Both the position numbers and the translations under genes were made by a program. Of a DNA stretch of 64,000 nucleotides, positions 26,701 to 38,316 are shown in pieces. The stretch covers positions 1,013,181 to 1,077,180 of the forward strand of contig VWZL01002517.1 in the NCBI GenBank assembly GCA_013396915.1, written 5' to 3'. Numbering within the stretch: the first letter of the stretch is position 1; every line of letters starts with the position of its first letter. The notes beneath the pieces are model-generated. The model saw only the letters and a program-made list of their open reading frames with translations. It was not told the DNA's origin and did not search any database. The stretch is from Stercorarius parasiticus. Lineage: Eukaryota > Chordata > Aves > Charadriiformes > Stercorariidae.

Positions 26701-28516
26701 CATCCTGCCCGCACCGTGCAGCCCTCCTGGGCTCGTGTCTGCCATCAGGGATGCTTCACTGCTCCTCTCCTCTGCCCAGAAGGGAAGCGCATGAGGATCT
26801 GGTGAATTTTTCTTTCTCCAAAGCCCTGCGTGTGCCATTCCCTGGTGCCTCCCTGCCAGAGGTGGACTTGGCACTGGCGCGGGGCAGCGGTGCTGCTGGA
26901 GGCAGCTCGCTCCTGGGCCAGGCAGTGGGACAAGCTTTGGGTTGGCCCCAGGGAAAGTGTCTTCTGCAGCGTTGGTACCCCCTCCGTGCAGCTCTCTCCC
27001 ACGTACCTGCAGAGCAGAGCTGTTGGCTGAAGTCTGCTCTTCAGACCATCTCTTGGTGTTGTCGGTCCAGAGAGCCCCGTGCCTTGAGGACACCTCAGGA
27101 TGGCAACGTAACGGTGTGAAAGGAGAGATCCTGCAGAAGAGGCAGGATCCTCCAAGTGGCATCCAACCCCCCACCACCCCTGGGCTCACAGGCGACCTCT
27201 CCTCTCCATTCACTCATGGCTTGTGTGTTTTTCAAAGCAGCCACGTTGGTGGTCTCTCCCTTTTGCGGTGCAGCCTTTGGGTTGAGCATCCCCAGCTCAC
27301 TCAAGCTGGGTGACCAGGAATGAGCCTGGGAACGTCTGCTCCCCTCCTGCCTTTCGGACACCTCTGTCCTCTGCGAGGAAAAGGCCTTGCGCAGCAGGAC
27401 GTGGGCACCAAGCTGGCTCGGTCTTGCTCAGCATTCACCAGCTAATCTCCTTCCATGTTGCTGGCAGATGTTGGGTCAGTGTAGTCAAAAAAGCAAATTC
27501 TGCAACTTGTTTCTAAATAAAGTGCCACTGACGTAAGCGACGCCTGCTTGTAGAAATGGCACTCGATACACGACTTGCACAGATATTGTGTTCTAGAATA
27601 ACCCGTGGTGTATTCCTAGAGTCTGGAAAGCAAAACCTTTGATACTGGCGTTCAACCGAAGAGCCCAGCATGCTGCGTACGACTCTGAGAGGTCAGGCTT
27701 CCGTGCATCATATAAAAGAAAAATATTTGATTTGAGAGAAATCTCGTACATAAATCTGCCGGCCAAAGTGAGCCTGCAGTGTTTATTTAGCAGCCGAACA
27801 TCCCAATGGCATCGTCCTGGTAGCGTGGGCTCGGTGCAGGGTGAGGTGACAGGTCCTTTCCCCTCCTCCTGCCCGTGGGTTTTTAAGACCAAAACCAGCA
27901 GTTTTGGCCGGGACTGGTTCCCACGCTGCAGCCTGCAGGCAGCCGGCTCCGACTGCTCCACAGGCTTGTCTCCTCCCTTGTTTCTCAACACTGTTTTCTT
28001 ACATTTTAACTCTTCTTTGCATGCACTTACTGTAATATTTACTTAGGAATTTGAGAAAGACTTTGTATCGAAGCAAGTAAAAATAATTTCTTCAAAGAGA
28101 CTGAAAATAAATATGAATCTCTTTGGCTAAGCAAGATTGTCAAACTTTGGCTTCTAAAGTCAGGCAGAAAATGAGTTGTTTTCCAGCAGAGCTAAATATA
28201 TTCACCTCTCATTGATTTCAGTGGAGATCTTAATGCTCAGTAACTTAAAAACAGATAAATTATTCAGATGTTTAAACATGTAGCGTTCATCTCATGTTAA
28301 GTGTTCACATTTTTAAATGCTTGCCTTAATAATGATTTTACCCTCTTTAAAACAAAAAGTAATATTCACTGAGCGGCGCAGCAGGAGGGCTTGGCTACTT
28401 CTGCAGCATTTTCTCTGGTTTTCAGAAGAATGTTTTTGCTGCCCTTGTAGTTATCTTAGAAGAACTGATGAAAACTGAGAATTTGGGGGTCTAAGAGTGG
28501 AAGTTTTCATTTAACC
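23701..28516. other. Intron stretch, nothing recognised
   Basis: Unique sequence, GC-richer at 24880-25080 and 26640-27450. The two longest frames of the intron lie here on the minus strand (25148-25753, 201 codons; 26611-27213, 200 codons). Neither shows a known domain, and the second overlaps several frames in other registers. A CATTGATTTCAGTGG string near 28208 resembles an old amniote repeat core. No RNA gene is seen. Confidence 0.55.
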
Positions 28517-28551
28517 CCTCCTCCTTCTTCTTCTTCTTCTTCTCTTTGCAG
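28517..28551 (+). promoter_or_regulatory. NEGR1: Splice acceptor of the last NEGR1 exon
   Basis: An uninterrupted pyrimidine tract of CCT/CTT repeats (28517-28546) runs into GCAG at 28548-28551. The exon starts exactly where the NEGR1 C-terminal frame begins. The CTT repeat is a simple-sequence tract and could vary in length between individuals. Confidence 0.85.
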
Positions 28552-28676
28552 CTCCCAGTACAGCCCAGTACGGCATCACCGGTGACGCCGAAGTCCTCTT
28601 CTCCTGCTGGTACCTTGTGTTGACACTGTCCTCCCTCACCAGCATATTCTACCTGAAGAACATCATTCTGCACTAA
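28552..28676 (+). CDS. NEGR1: NEGR1 last coding exon: GPI-attachment region and C-terminal signal
   Basis: This exon encodes the C-terminus of neuronal growth regulator 1 (neurotractin/Kilon), an IgLON Ig-superfamily protein of the neuronal surface that acts in cell adhesion and neurite outgrowth. After a split codon (..CT) it reads PSTAQYGITG, then DAEVLFS, a hydrophobic run CWYLVLTLSSLTSIFYL, and ends KNIILH followed by TAA at 28674-28676. This matches the known NEGR1 C-terminus almost residue for residue; human NEGR1, as I recall it, ends with the same STAQYGITG block and a closely similar hydrophobic tail. The Gly at 28581-28583 corresponds to the annotated GPI-attachment glycine of human NEGR1, and the 30 residues after it would be removed by the transamidase. 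The exon is intact with no frameshift. It fits either the Ig3 exon directly or the 42-nt exon at 1064, both in phase 1. Confidence 0.96.
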
Positions 28677-29844
28677 GTGTAAAGACCCATAAAAGGCTTT
28701 TAAGGATTCTCTGAAAGTGCTGATGACTGGATCCAATCTGGTAGAGTTTGTTAAAAGCAGCGTGGGATATAATCAGCAGTGCTTACATGGGGATGATCGC
28801 CTTCTGTAGAATTGCTCATTATGTAAATACTTTAATTCTACTCCTTTTTTTGATTAGCTGCATTACCTTGTGAAGCAGTACACATTGTCCTTTTTTAAGA
28901 CGTGAAAGCTCTGAAATTACTTTTAGAGGATATTAATCGTGATTTCATGTTTGTAATCTACAAGTTTTCAAAAGCATTCAGTCATGGTCTGCTGAGTTGC
29001 GGACTGTAGTTTACAGAAAAAAAAAAGGAATATTGCAGTAAAAATGTGCTTCTTTAAGGCTGCAATACAAATATTCAGTTCCCTTCTTAAATAGCATTCT
29101 ATCCACATTTACACAGAAATATTTTTTCTTTTTTGATAAAAAAAAAATCAAATAATATTGCCTTCAAAATATTTCTTCAAAATATTACACATATCTAGAT
29201 TTTCTTCTAGCATGATATTCAGGTTTCAAGAATGAGCCTTGTATTATAACTGCACTGTGCAGTACTGCTTTCTCTTTTCTTTCCTTTTTCCTGCAAATTC
29301 AGCATGGGTGTGCCTTCATAAAACACTACTTTCCTCTTCCTCTCCAACAAATCTGGAATGTGTTTTGGGAAATGCTAAAGCATCCTTTTGAGCATAAGAA
29401 ATGTCTAGTGGAGGAGAAGGGTGCTATTGGCTAAAAGGAAAAGCCCCTCTCCCACCCCCGGGGGGTCATCGAACTGCTTCAGACGCCGCGGTTTCAGGCA
29501 ATCAGGCAAGAATAGCACCAGCTCCTTTTTATGTTTTCCACCTACCACCACTAACCAGTGGGTGATCTCTGTAAAAACTGGGTTTTCCCCTTACAAAACA
29601 GAACGCAAATTATTTTGAGACATCTTTTGAATGTAGGAACGTTTCCCTTAGTCCTTCTAAATCAGAATTCCTAAATGGCTGTAAATGTGAGAAGCTGAAT
29701 AGTCCCTTTTGTATTACTGGCAAAACCTATGTGAATTGGTATTTTTCTTGCACTTAGTTTTGTACTGGTTTGGCTAATTTCGCAATGATAAAGGATGCTT
29801 TTGAAATATTAGATATCTGAAAATACATGAAGTATCAAGCAGAA

Positions 29845-29889
29845 TTTTATATATATACATATATATATAAAATACATATATATATTAAA
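29845..29889. repeat. AT-rich simple repeat in the NEGR1 3' UTR
   Basis: This is an imperfect (TA)n/(ATAC)n stretch that is largely self-complementary and could fold into a hairpin in RNA. It ends in an ATTAAA hexamer at 29884. It is likely length-polymorphic. Confidence 0.7.
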
Positions 29890-31104
29890 ACGAGGTTGCT
29901 CCAATAACCGTACTGAAGTGCATGTTGCCGTCCATGATAGAATCACCCTTACAGACAGGACTTCGTTACCGATGGCGCTAACGCTGCACAAATCTCTCAC
30001 CACAGCAGTTAAGTCCTCACACGCAATTTGCTAGTACTGCGGTCTCTCAAGATAATACTCTCATCCCCCTCAGTGAAGGGTCAAGTTTCAGAATAGCATC
30101 TAATGTTACTAACGTTTTTTGTTTAAGCAGCCCCGGACAGCATTAACACAAAACGTTGCTCTCAGTTTACAGCTGAAATTAAAACTGCCATCTGTGTAAA
30201 TTGCTGGGACGTGACTATGGCCAACAGCCCTTGAATGCAAGATCTCCTGGTCACCCCAAAAGATCTTGACTTGCTCACAAAACAACTGTTGATGACAAGA
30301 ATAATAAAACCATTGTCGACGTTATTATTCCCCTGTTTGGTATATGAACTCCGGGAGGCGACACGATTATTCCCCTACAACATTTTTTCTCCTAGAGTAG
30401 GATTCGGCAGCGAGCGATGCCAGCTGAGCACGGAGCGCGCTCAGCAGCTCCAGACTCCCTCTGCGGGTACCCCAGGTTTTGAAAAGGCAGAGGCTGAGCG
30501 TCGCTCGGCTCAACAGATCCCATCCCATCCCAACGCGTAGACAGAATATGCGGCGAATCTGGTGTAGTTACCGATAAACTCGGGCGCAGGGTATAAACGG
30601 AAATAGGTTGACTCCAAAATACGGCAATAAAACGTCCTGGGTCACTCTGCGTATGTTCAGTGACAGATTGTACTATTCCTATCGTAGTATTTACAGCCAT
30701 GTGCTAAGCAGTTACTCTTTTTGGAAACGTGGCATTTTTTAAAACCTTGAATAACATGACAAAATTCATTCTTTAAGGAAATAGTATAAACCCAATTCAA
30801 ATTACATTATACAAATTACACTATACACAGTCCTGATATTCTGCTCTCTCTTGTATTGCAGCTTTAAAGTGCTATATTGTAGAATCCATTCGCTAGAAGC
30901 AGTGGTGCTGCAGAAAGTATCATGTCGGTACAGTTTTACGAAGAAAGAAAGAAGGATACGCATAGCCCAACTCATACGCCTCATCTCCAGCAAAACTGAG
31001 AGATGCTTCTATACTGTGGCTGGATCAAATTATGTATTTCGATGATATATTTTGTTTCAGTGATTCCTGATACCTGGATCCTGATGATTCCAGCAACAGA
31101 ATAG

Positions 31105-31126
31105 AATAAATAGCAGCTTTATTAAA
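31105..31126 (+). terminator. NEGR1: Candidate NEGR1 polyadenylation signals (AATAAA plus ATTAAA)
   Basis: AATAAA at 31105-31110 is followed 10 nt later by ATTAAA at 31121-31126. An A-rich run and a T/G-containing stretch (about 31150-31170) follow. The paired hexamers make this a reasonable cleavage region about 2.45 kb after the stop codon. The A-rich run could equally cause internal priming in cDNA data. Other hexamers in the UTR are listed with the UTR entry. Confidence 0.35.
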
Positions 31127-31863
31127 TATGGAAAAGGAAAAAAAAAAAGGTATAGACTGTTTGCATTCGTACCAGGTAGAGCCACTGGAGCATGGACAAG
31201 ATGCTCAGTCCCATCTCTGAATTTTCACTTAAATTTGAGGGGACATAATTATCGTGAAGTCCAAAAAAAAACCAAACCCCACAGTCGTTTCTAGGTGCCA
31301 GTGGTGTTTCTGTCGGTGGAATCGGTATGTAGTATCAGTCAGACCCGGGTGTTCAGCCGTGGACGTGTGGGTGTGGGTGTGCCCAGCGCGGTGCCGGGAC
31401 TGCCCTCGGGGTCGGTCGGGTCCCTCTCCCAAGGCTGCTCGGGAGCCTCTGCCCGCTCACGCTCCACTCCTACAGAGAGCTACAGCCGCGCTTAGCTCTA
31501 GGCACCGTCCTTTCTGCAGCCATAGAGTCAAACCACCTTAATTTTTGCAGGATTGGAGCTGTAGGGGGTGTCCATCAAATAAAGAAACTTGGTTCTCGGT
31601 GAATCTTGTTCCGTGCGGTAAACTGGTAATTGTACAGATTGGGACTTATTGGGGCGTTTCTTCCCAAATGGACGGTGCAGACCGCTGCCGATTGAACACA
31701 GCCACATTTTACCAGTCCCACCCACCCTGTAATTTGTGGGGTGCATTTGCTGTAGGCAACTGTTTGAAGGTATGTTCCATGCTTCTTCAAAGGATTGACC
31801 CATCCTGTTCGTATCTGTCGGGCAAATATGATCATATTTATTCCCACCTTTCAAACGCGAAAA

Positions 31864-31869
31864 ATAAAT
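31864..31869 (+). terminator. NEGR1: Candidate distal NEGR1 polyadenylation signal
   Basis: AATAAA lies about 3.2 kb after the stop codon, with a TTGTTGT-type stretch about 40 nt downstream. It would give a 3' UTR of a size nearer to the long mammalian one. This is a prediction only. Confidence 0.3.
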
Positions 31870-31890
31870 GGCTTAGCTCTAAGCAGTATA

Positions 31891-34800
31891 ACTGAATATT
31901 TATATCAAGATTGTTGTCCCCATTGGAAACCCCAAAGTCTGTAACACCATTAAGTTCCTCCTTGTGCAATAACTCAGGTCTGCAATCACCATTGCATCGG
32001 TGACGGACGCAGAAGCACTGATGCTCTAATCATACAGTTGCTGATCGTGCTTATACTAATACTGAATTAAAGGATGTCTCACAACTTCTTGAACAAATGC
32101 AGTTTCTCAAGGGTTTATAACTTTGGCAGGAAATGTATCCTCCATAGCTAGACAGCTTTTTTTAAACTTTTCGATATATATACTTTTTTTAGAAACTATG
32201 CTGTTTTTAAGATACAGGAGTGTTAAAAACCATCACCAGTAAAAGCTGCTTTTTTGCACATTTTCAGAGCTAGCGTTCTAGACAAACAATGGTAAATGTT
32301 ATACCTACCAAAACCTCCGCTTAGTCCACATAACTGTGTTACAAAGAATGTGTATACCAAAACACGTATTTACATGGATATAAAAATTGCCTTAAAGACT
32401 AAATATGCATTTACTTCTAAGATTGGATCAGACTTGTGCCCAGTCTGGAGGTAAATAATCCATATTTCATAGTCTGCCATGGAAGGTTTTGTTTCTTTGG
32501 AGAAAAAAAGAAAGGGGGGGGAAAAAAGCGAGGAAAAGCATTCATTTTCTTTTAAAAGAATCTTAAATAATTTTAAAATTCTTGCATAAACTGACACATT
32601 TGTGAGGAAGCTTAGGAAAAGGACAAATTTCAGCCTGACACTTTAGCCCCGGCAGTGCGTCGCCTGGCTGGCGGGGTTTGCGTGGGGGCTGGCAGTGCCA
32701 CCAAGGGCCCATGGCGTCCCTTCCGTGTCCCCAGCTCCCCCGGGCCCTGGGCCAGGGCAGAGGCAGGTGCCTGGGTGCCCCCGTCTCGCAGCGCCGTGGG
32801 AAGAGGGGCCGCACAGCCCACCCTGCCGGCCACGCTACAGCTTGCATCACGGAATTCTTTAGAACTAGAAAATAGGGAGGAAAAAAAAAAAAATCTTAAA
32901 AAACAGGAATTAAAAATTCTCCATTCAGCCTTAATATTGAGAGTAGATAAATAAGTAACGACGTTGAAGGGAGGAATTTACTTTCAATTTGGCCGACCTT
33001 AATCGCCACCGTTGCACGTGCAGGGATGCTGCAAACACGCTTAGTTTGGGTCGGCTCCAGTTTTTGGTCCTGTTTTATGTTTTTCTGATGAGCACTGAGG
33101 GCACGGGAGGGAATTTATCCATACCATAACTGAAAACAACCAGGTCAAAGCAATGGCACGAGGCTCTCAGGGTAATTTGGAAGGGATTCTCTATACGTCC
33201 TGCTCCAAAAATTTTGTATCAGCAAGGGCAAGGAGATTTTTTTTCCAGGCACCTTCAGTGCTGAGCACATACCTATTTGTTCCCATCGCTTTCTGCCTGC
33301 TTAATGCCTAATTCATGAAGAGCTCAAAGGTTCCTTTGTATTAAAAAATTCCCGTGTTAAAAAATGTAGAGATCAGCATATTTGCCACCTCCCATAAACT
33401 CAGTTTTCAGTCATTCATTTTTCAGGGCGTATTAAGCTTTGCCGTCGCTTGGTAGGGTGTAAATGTGTATCACAGGACAATTCCCACCCTGCATCCCCCA
33501 CGGGCTGCCCTCCCCATAACTCCTGGCTGCCAGAACCATCCCTGAGGGTTTGCTCCAATTTATGCCACCAGCCATCCCGGCAAACAGAGAAACGCGGGAG
33601 GGACCTTCTCCTTTGCCCTCGGCTCCAGGGTCGGTTCTCCCACGCGACGAACCTCCATCCCAACCCCAAACAGCCACGGAAAACAGCCCCACTGAAAGCC
33701 CTGTTACTTGCAGCCCCTTTCATCCCCTCAGCCCCAGGGGCAGCGGGACAACAGGTAAACCTTCCCCCTCGTCAGCTGAATAAATGGCATTTGTGCAGCC
33801 AGCCAGAATTAAGAGATGGGGGAGGAGGAGATGGTGCGGTGCTGCTCTGGCCACCACAGCCAGTATTTCCCCTTATCTGCCAAATATGAAAGTACTCATT
33901 ATTCCTCCGCTACCCTCTTTTTTTTTAATGCTGCCAGATAAAAAAAAAAAATGTCTGTAATAATGATATATATTATATCTGGTATCTAGAGGGTGAAATC
34001 TGTTCTCTCCTAATGCACATCCATCCTCCTCTTTATTATTTTTCAGCCAAAACCCAAACACAATTCGCACATTGCGCGATGCGATTTACGTGCAATAACA
34101 TCAGCTTTTCCACTTATCCAAACCATTGTAGGCATGAGCGCATAACTCCCATTAACCTCAGCGACCGCAGCTTAAATGGGAACCGCAAGTGAGAATAAAC
34201 CTTAAAGATGTGACTGAGCAGCAGCCGCCCCGTGTCTAGCGCTGAGAGGCAGGGCCGTTGCTTCCCTCCGCTCCTCTTATTTATATTTTTTTGTATGAAA
34301 ATACACTTTCCTCTTCCACAGGGCGGTGAATTTAGGCTGGGAGGTGCCGCCTTTTAGATGTGCTTAACATTTTTGATGTGTCTCTTTGGGTAGCGACACT
34401 TTGCCGGGCGGAGGAGACACAGCATCCCGGGGAGCCGTGGCATGACGGGCAGCGGCTCCCGCTTCCCACTAACGAGCCAGTTCCTTGCAGGAATTTCGGC
34501 TCTGCAGAAGCTGCGGGAGGGAGGTCGCACGCTTCATTAGGCTGCGAAAGCTTCCAAATGGTAGAGGAACTGGTTTTTCCTCTCTCATTTAAGTGAATTG
34601 CTAAAAGCGCTGGGTTGTTCTTCCACGGAACTTCGAATTCGCTATTTTCTTCATTAACTTTGACCTTTTTACATTTATTACGATAAGGAAAAAAAAAATT
34701 AACTTTGGAGTAAGCTACTGCAAATTCACTCCCCCCATGCTTTTAAAATTAGAGCTCCTGGGAGTTTGGGCCAGGGGAGCAGTGGATGGTATTTGCCACT

Positions 34801-37800
34801 ATTTTCTGTATAAAGAGGATTTAACATTTGTTTGTCAAAAATTAAGGATTCTAAGTCCCTATGAATGATTTCTAAAGCACTTTCAGCAAGCGAGGTGCAC
34901 ATATCGTCCTGCCTACGTGTGTATTAGCAGCAGAAAGGCAAAGGCAGGGATGGAGGGGTCACCTTCCCATGAGCGGCTCCCGGAGCCTCGGGGTCCAGCC
35001 GCTTTGCCGCGGCCAGGCGGGGATCCCGCATGGCTCCCGGGGAGCTGGGGTGCGGTGACAGGGTCGTTTGTGGCTTTACATAGATGCGGCAGAGCAGAAA
35101 CGTCTGACCGTCCTGCCAATGCCTCCCCTGCTGACGAGCCATGTAGTGGAAAAGATACCTGAGTTTTTACAGTATGTTCATTTTTGTCAGGGGAGTTTCA
35201 CTAAGTGTCTCGGCCTTTGTTTCAGTGCCTTAAGCACCTTTTTGCAAAAGGCCACAGTGTGAGAGAGTACATTTCAAAAATTAATTTCCCAGAGCTAATC
35301 ACCCTTAGTAACTCGTCTCCCCAGCACAGCTGCTCCCCCGACAGACGTACCCCCGACTCCTCAGGAAGCGAGGCAGCGGCGGCAGCAGTTGAGACGCACC
35401 GATGAGTGCTGCTGGCCTGGTATTTCCCTCCAGAAGATTTCAGATAAGGCACTTAGTTCTGCTGGAAAAAAAACAGCTAAGGGCTTTGACCTTATATTTA
35501 AATGCAGAATTAGCACTCTGGTAAAGGTTAATGAACAGGAGAAGGGAATAGAGAATTTTTGACCGAAATACTTCTGAAATGGGTGGAGACACGGGCAGGT
35601 GGGCTGCTGCAGCAGGACCCGCTCCCCTCGCCCCGGCGCTGCGTCCACCTGGCGGACCAGCGAGGAAGTGGGGAGGAGGAGGATGAAGAGGAGGGTCTGC
35701 TGGCACTTGGCATGCAAAGCCACGGCAGTGATGAGGCATTTGGGCTCAACTGGCTCCAAGGCTAAAAGCTCAAAACTGAACCAGTTTTGGTTCAACAACC
35801 CGTGGCCAGGCTTGTTCTGTCTCTGCGGTCGCAGGGAGGGAAGGGACGGGGTTGCCCGCGGTCTGGCTTGGTCCTTGGCCAAGACCCCCCGAGGAGAGCT
35901 CAGCACCATCCTTTGGGTGTGCAAAGCGTGTTCACCTTCCAGACAAACTGTCATCTTGAAATACATTCTTTTTTCTTTGCTTCCTCACCAAGCTGCTGCT
36001 TGTGAAAAGTCATTATTTTACCATATGGTGAAATGAGGAATGGTTACTGTTAGCTCTCCATCTAAGAGTAGTCCCTTTAGCATGGATCCTTCGTGAGCGC
36101 CGACAAACAGGGATTTGGCCAATTCGGGCAAAAAAGCAATCCAGCCTTCCCCCTCCCACCTCAACACCTTCCCAATTTCTAATTCCCCTCCCACCCAAAA
36201 ATCATGACACCATTGCTGCAAATGGCAAATAATAACGGCAAATACTGGGATGGAGTCTTAAAATGAACTGCGAGAATTAGGGCTATTGTAATTTAATAAT
36301 CACTTTAAATTATTGTGTTCATGACTTTTATCATTAAAGGCATTTTACCTATATTTAAATATTTAAAGCTCATGCTATTAGCAAAACCTGGGAGTTGGAA
36401 AAAGTGCTTTAATATTCCAATAAATTAAAAATATCCTGGAAAGAAATCCCTTCCCACCTTCCATAGGCTCAAGCCAAAAATGAAACACACCCCACCGGCT
36501 CAGTACCAGGCCAGCTGCTTAGACACAGTGTCAGCACCTTTGGAAGGGTTCATAAGAATAAAACAAGTATAGGGAAAAATCCCCACAGAGTCATTTGTAT
36601 TTGTTAAACGTGGAGAGACTCCATCTGAAAACAAAAGCCAAGCCTTGTGGAGGTAGCGAGCCAAATCTGTGCCTAATTATCCTTCCACTACTCAAAATAT
36701 TGTTATTAAAATAACTCTCCGCTCAAATTCCAGCACAGCTATCACAGCCAGTGTAGAAGACTTGTAAGGAATATGTGTTTGGTCCGTAGCGGAGCGTGTT
36801 TGCACCCTCCGTGTGATAACGACAGCTCCTCTGTCAGCTCATGCAGCTCAGCTCCTGCCCTCCACCTTCTCACCGGGGCTTCTTCCCCCTTTTTTCCCTC
36901 CTCCAGGATAAGTTCCTGGGAATAACAGGAATAACAACCTGTTATAGGGAACATCCTGTATAGGAATAACATCCTGAATAGGGAATAACATCTGAGTGTC
37001 CGTGTTTAGGGATAGGCATCCCGTGCCACCGGAGGCTGGAAGGACATCTGATGAAGATGTGTGTCCCTCCGGGTGACGGGATGAAGCCCACCGGTGGCCC
37101 CTTCCGCCGGCCCAGGGCTCTGCCGCAGCAGGGTGTCCCTCAAACGCGTCTTGCCGCGTCCCCTGCCTCCCCAGGGAGGAGGGTGACTGCTCTCCAAGGC
37201 GCAGCACCCAGCCCGGAGTCAGTAACATCCGCAGATGCACTCAGCAAAGCACTCCCGCAGATGTTCTTAATTAAACCAACCTAACCCAAGCCCACATAAA
37301 GTAATAACCCCCAAAGCTGCCTTCCCGCTCTCATATGTTCTGTGTTACTGCTGCAGAATACTACAGGAATATTATTTTATAAGAGTGAACCATTTGCTAA
37401 ATAAGCCACCTGTTAAATAAACACTCCCACTCTCCAAATATTGTTGTTCTGTTTTCCAGACTATGCACAATCTGGACTTATTTTAGATGAAAAAAGATAA
37501 TCACTAAAGTAAAAAAAAAAAATAAACCCCAAAAACCAGTATTTTGACTATTTGAAACTATCCATCTTGTGTGCACATCTGCTCCTTTGCAAGCTGGCAG
37601 AGCTCTTACATGAAAAGAGAATCATAGTTACTTATTCAGCCGGGAGCTAATGAATTTCCATCATCTGACCTCGGCAGTCTTCAGGTTTTTTAACTTTTTC
37701 TAGCCTTGAATTGTTCCTTTTTCATCTGGCTTCACTTTCTATGAGGTGTGTCTTCACATAGGGACAAATCCCAACCCAAGATTGTTCTAGCAAAAAGTTG

Positions 37801-38051
37801 ACACTGGAGCAAGAACAGAGTTTGCCTCAAGTTTCATGATACACTCCCTTTTTCCACGCTTTAAAGGCCAAGTTCCCCACTATCCCAGCCCCAGCCTGGC
37901 TGTACAGGAACATCCTGCTGCACACACCTCGTGTGTTTAGTCTTTAGGACTCACATAGCCCCTGGAAAACACTGGGTTAGTTCTACAGGGTGTACTCCCC
38001 TCCAAAAAAAAACAAACAAGAACACACACACAAAAAACATGAAAAAAAGAA
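31891..38051. other. Intergenic stretch downstream of NEGR1
   Basis: Unique sequence, mostly AT-rich with GC-rich parts at 32640-32840, 33480-33760, 34930-35110 and 35580-35700. These parts carry overlapping frames of up to 201 codons (35361-35966, minus), none recognised. Part of the NEGR1 3' UTR could extend into its first bases. No RNA gene is seen. Confidence 0.55.
36918..36990. repeat. Imperfect short tandem repeat (GGAATAACA unit)
   Basis: Variants of GGAATAACA and ACATCCTG(T/A)ATAGG recur five or so times over about 73 bases, with partial units of 10 and about 20 bases. It is a short degenerate minisatellite with no coding content. Confidence 0.7.
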
Positions 38052-38272
38052 AAGGAAGAAAGGAAANGGAAAGGAAAGGAAAGGAAAGGAAAGGAAAGGA
38101 AAGGAAAGGAAAGGAAAGGAAAGGAAAGGAAAGGAAAGGAAAGGAAAGGAAAGGAAAGGAAAGGAAAGGAAAGGAAAGGAAAGGAAAGGAAAGGAAAGGA
38201 AAGGAAAGGAAAGGAAAGGAAAGGAAAGGAAAGGAAAGGAAAGGAAAGGAAAGGAAAGGAAAGGAAAGGAAA
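38052..38272 (+). repeat. (GGAAA)n pentanucleotide microsatellite
   Basis: From 38068 to 38272 the sequence is a perfect run of GGAAA, 41 units, with a less regular purine-rich lead-in. A single N sits at 38067, exactly at the left edge of the perfect run, so the true array length is not known. It abuts the CR1 3' end that starts at 38273. Frames read through it (Glu/Arg/Lys/Gly repeats, or Pro/Phe/Leu/Ser on the other strand) are not genes. Confidence 0.97.
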
Positions 38273-38316
38273 TTTCAGTTGGAAGGGACCCCCAGCGATC
38301 ACCTAGTCCAGCTGCA
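38273..38316 (-). mobile_element. CR1 LINE 3'-end fragment at the microsatellite edge
   Basis: AATTTCAGTTGGAAGGGACC followed by CCCAGCGATCACCTAGTCCA matches the minus-strand CR1 3' UTR. The array directly left of it occupies the place of the usual CR1 terminal repeats, suggesting that the microsatellite grew from or beside the retroposon tail. Similarity is lost after about 38316. Confidence 0.8.

Larger units (their letters stand above)
1106..28551 (+). other. NEGR1: NEGR1 last intron (about 27.4 kb)
   Basis: The intron starts with GTCAGT at 1106 and ends with TTTGCAG at 28545-28551. The acceptor is preceded by a CTT-repeat pyrimidine tract (about 28517-28546) and a branch-point-like TTTAAC with its A near 28514, 38 nt from the exon. 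Large introns are typical of IgLON genes. The contents are mostly unique AT-rich sequence plus the CR1 fragments and CpG patch listed separately. I found no second gene on either strand. Reading frames of up to about 200 codons occur (for example 25148-25753 and 26611-27213 on the minus strand), but none has a recognisable domain. Confidence 0.85.
28677..31890 (+). other. NEGR1: NEGR1 3' untranslated region (end uncertain)
   Basis: Sequence after the stop codon is AT-rich and lacks repeats at first, as expected of the long NEGR1 3' UTR. The first 450 bases or so look like the strongly conserved proximal UTR, from memory of the mammalian transcript. A Pumilio-type TGTAAATA lies at 28822-28829 and a GTGCCTT heptamer (a match to the miR-124 seed) at 29310-29316. 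Possible poly(A) hexamers are AATAAA at 30303, 30626, 31105, 31578 and 31864, plus ATTAAA at 29884, 30178 and 31121. Which are used cannot be told from sequence. The end given here follows the 31864 hexamer; the true 3' end may be nearer or farther. Confidence 0.55.

Noticed and set aside
26611..27213. 200-codon minus-strand frame
   Set aside because: GC-rich intron sequence open in several registers on both strands; no known domain.
35361..35966. 201-codon minus-strand frame
   Set aside because: Overlaps four or more frames in other registers in a GC-rich stretch; no recognisable motif.
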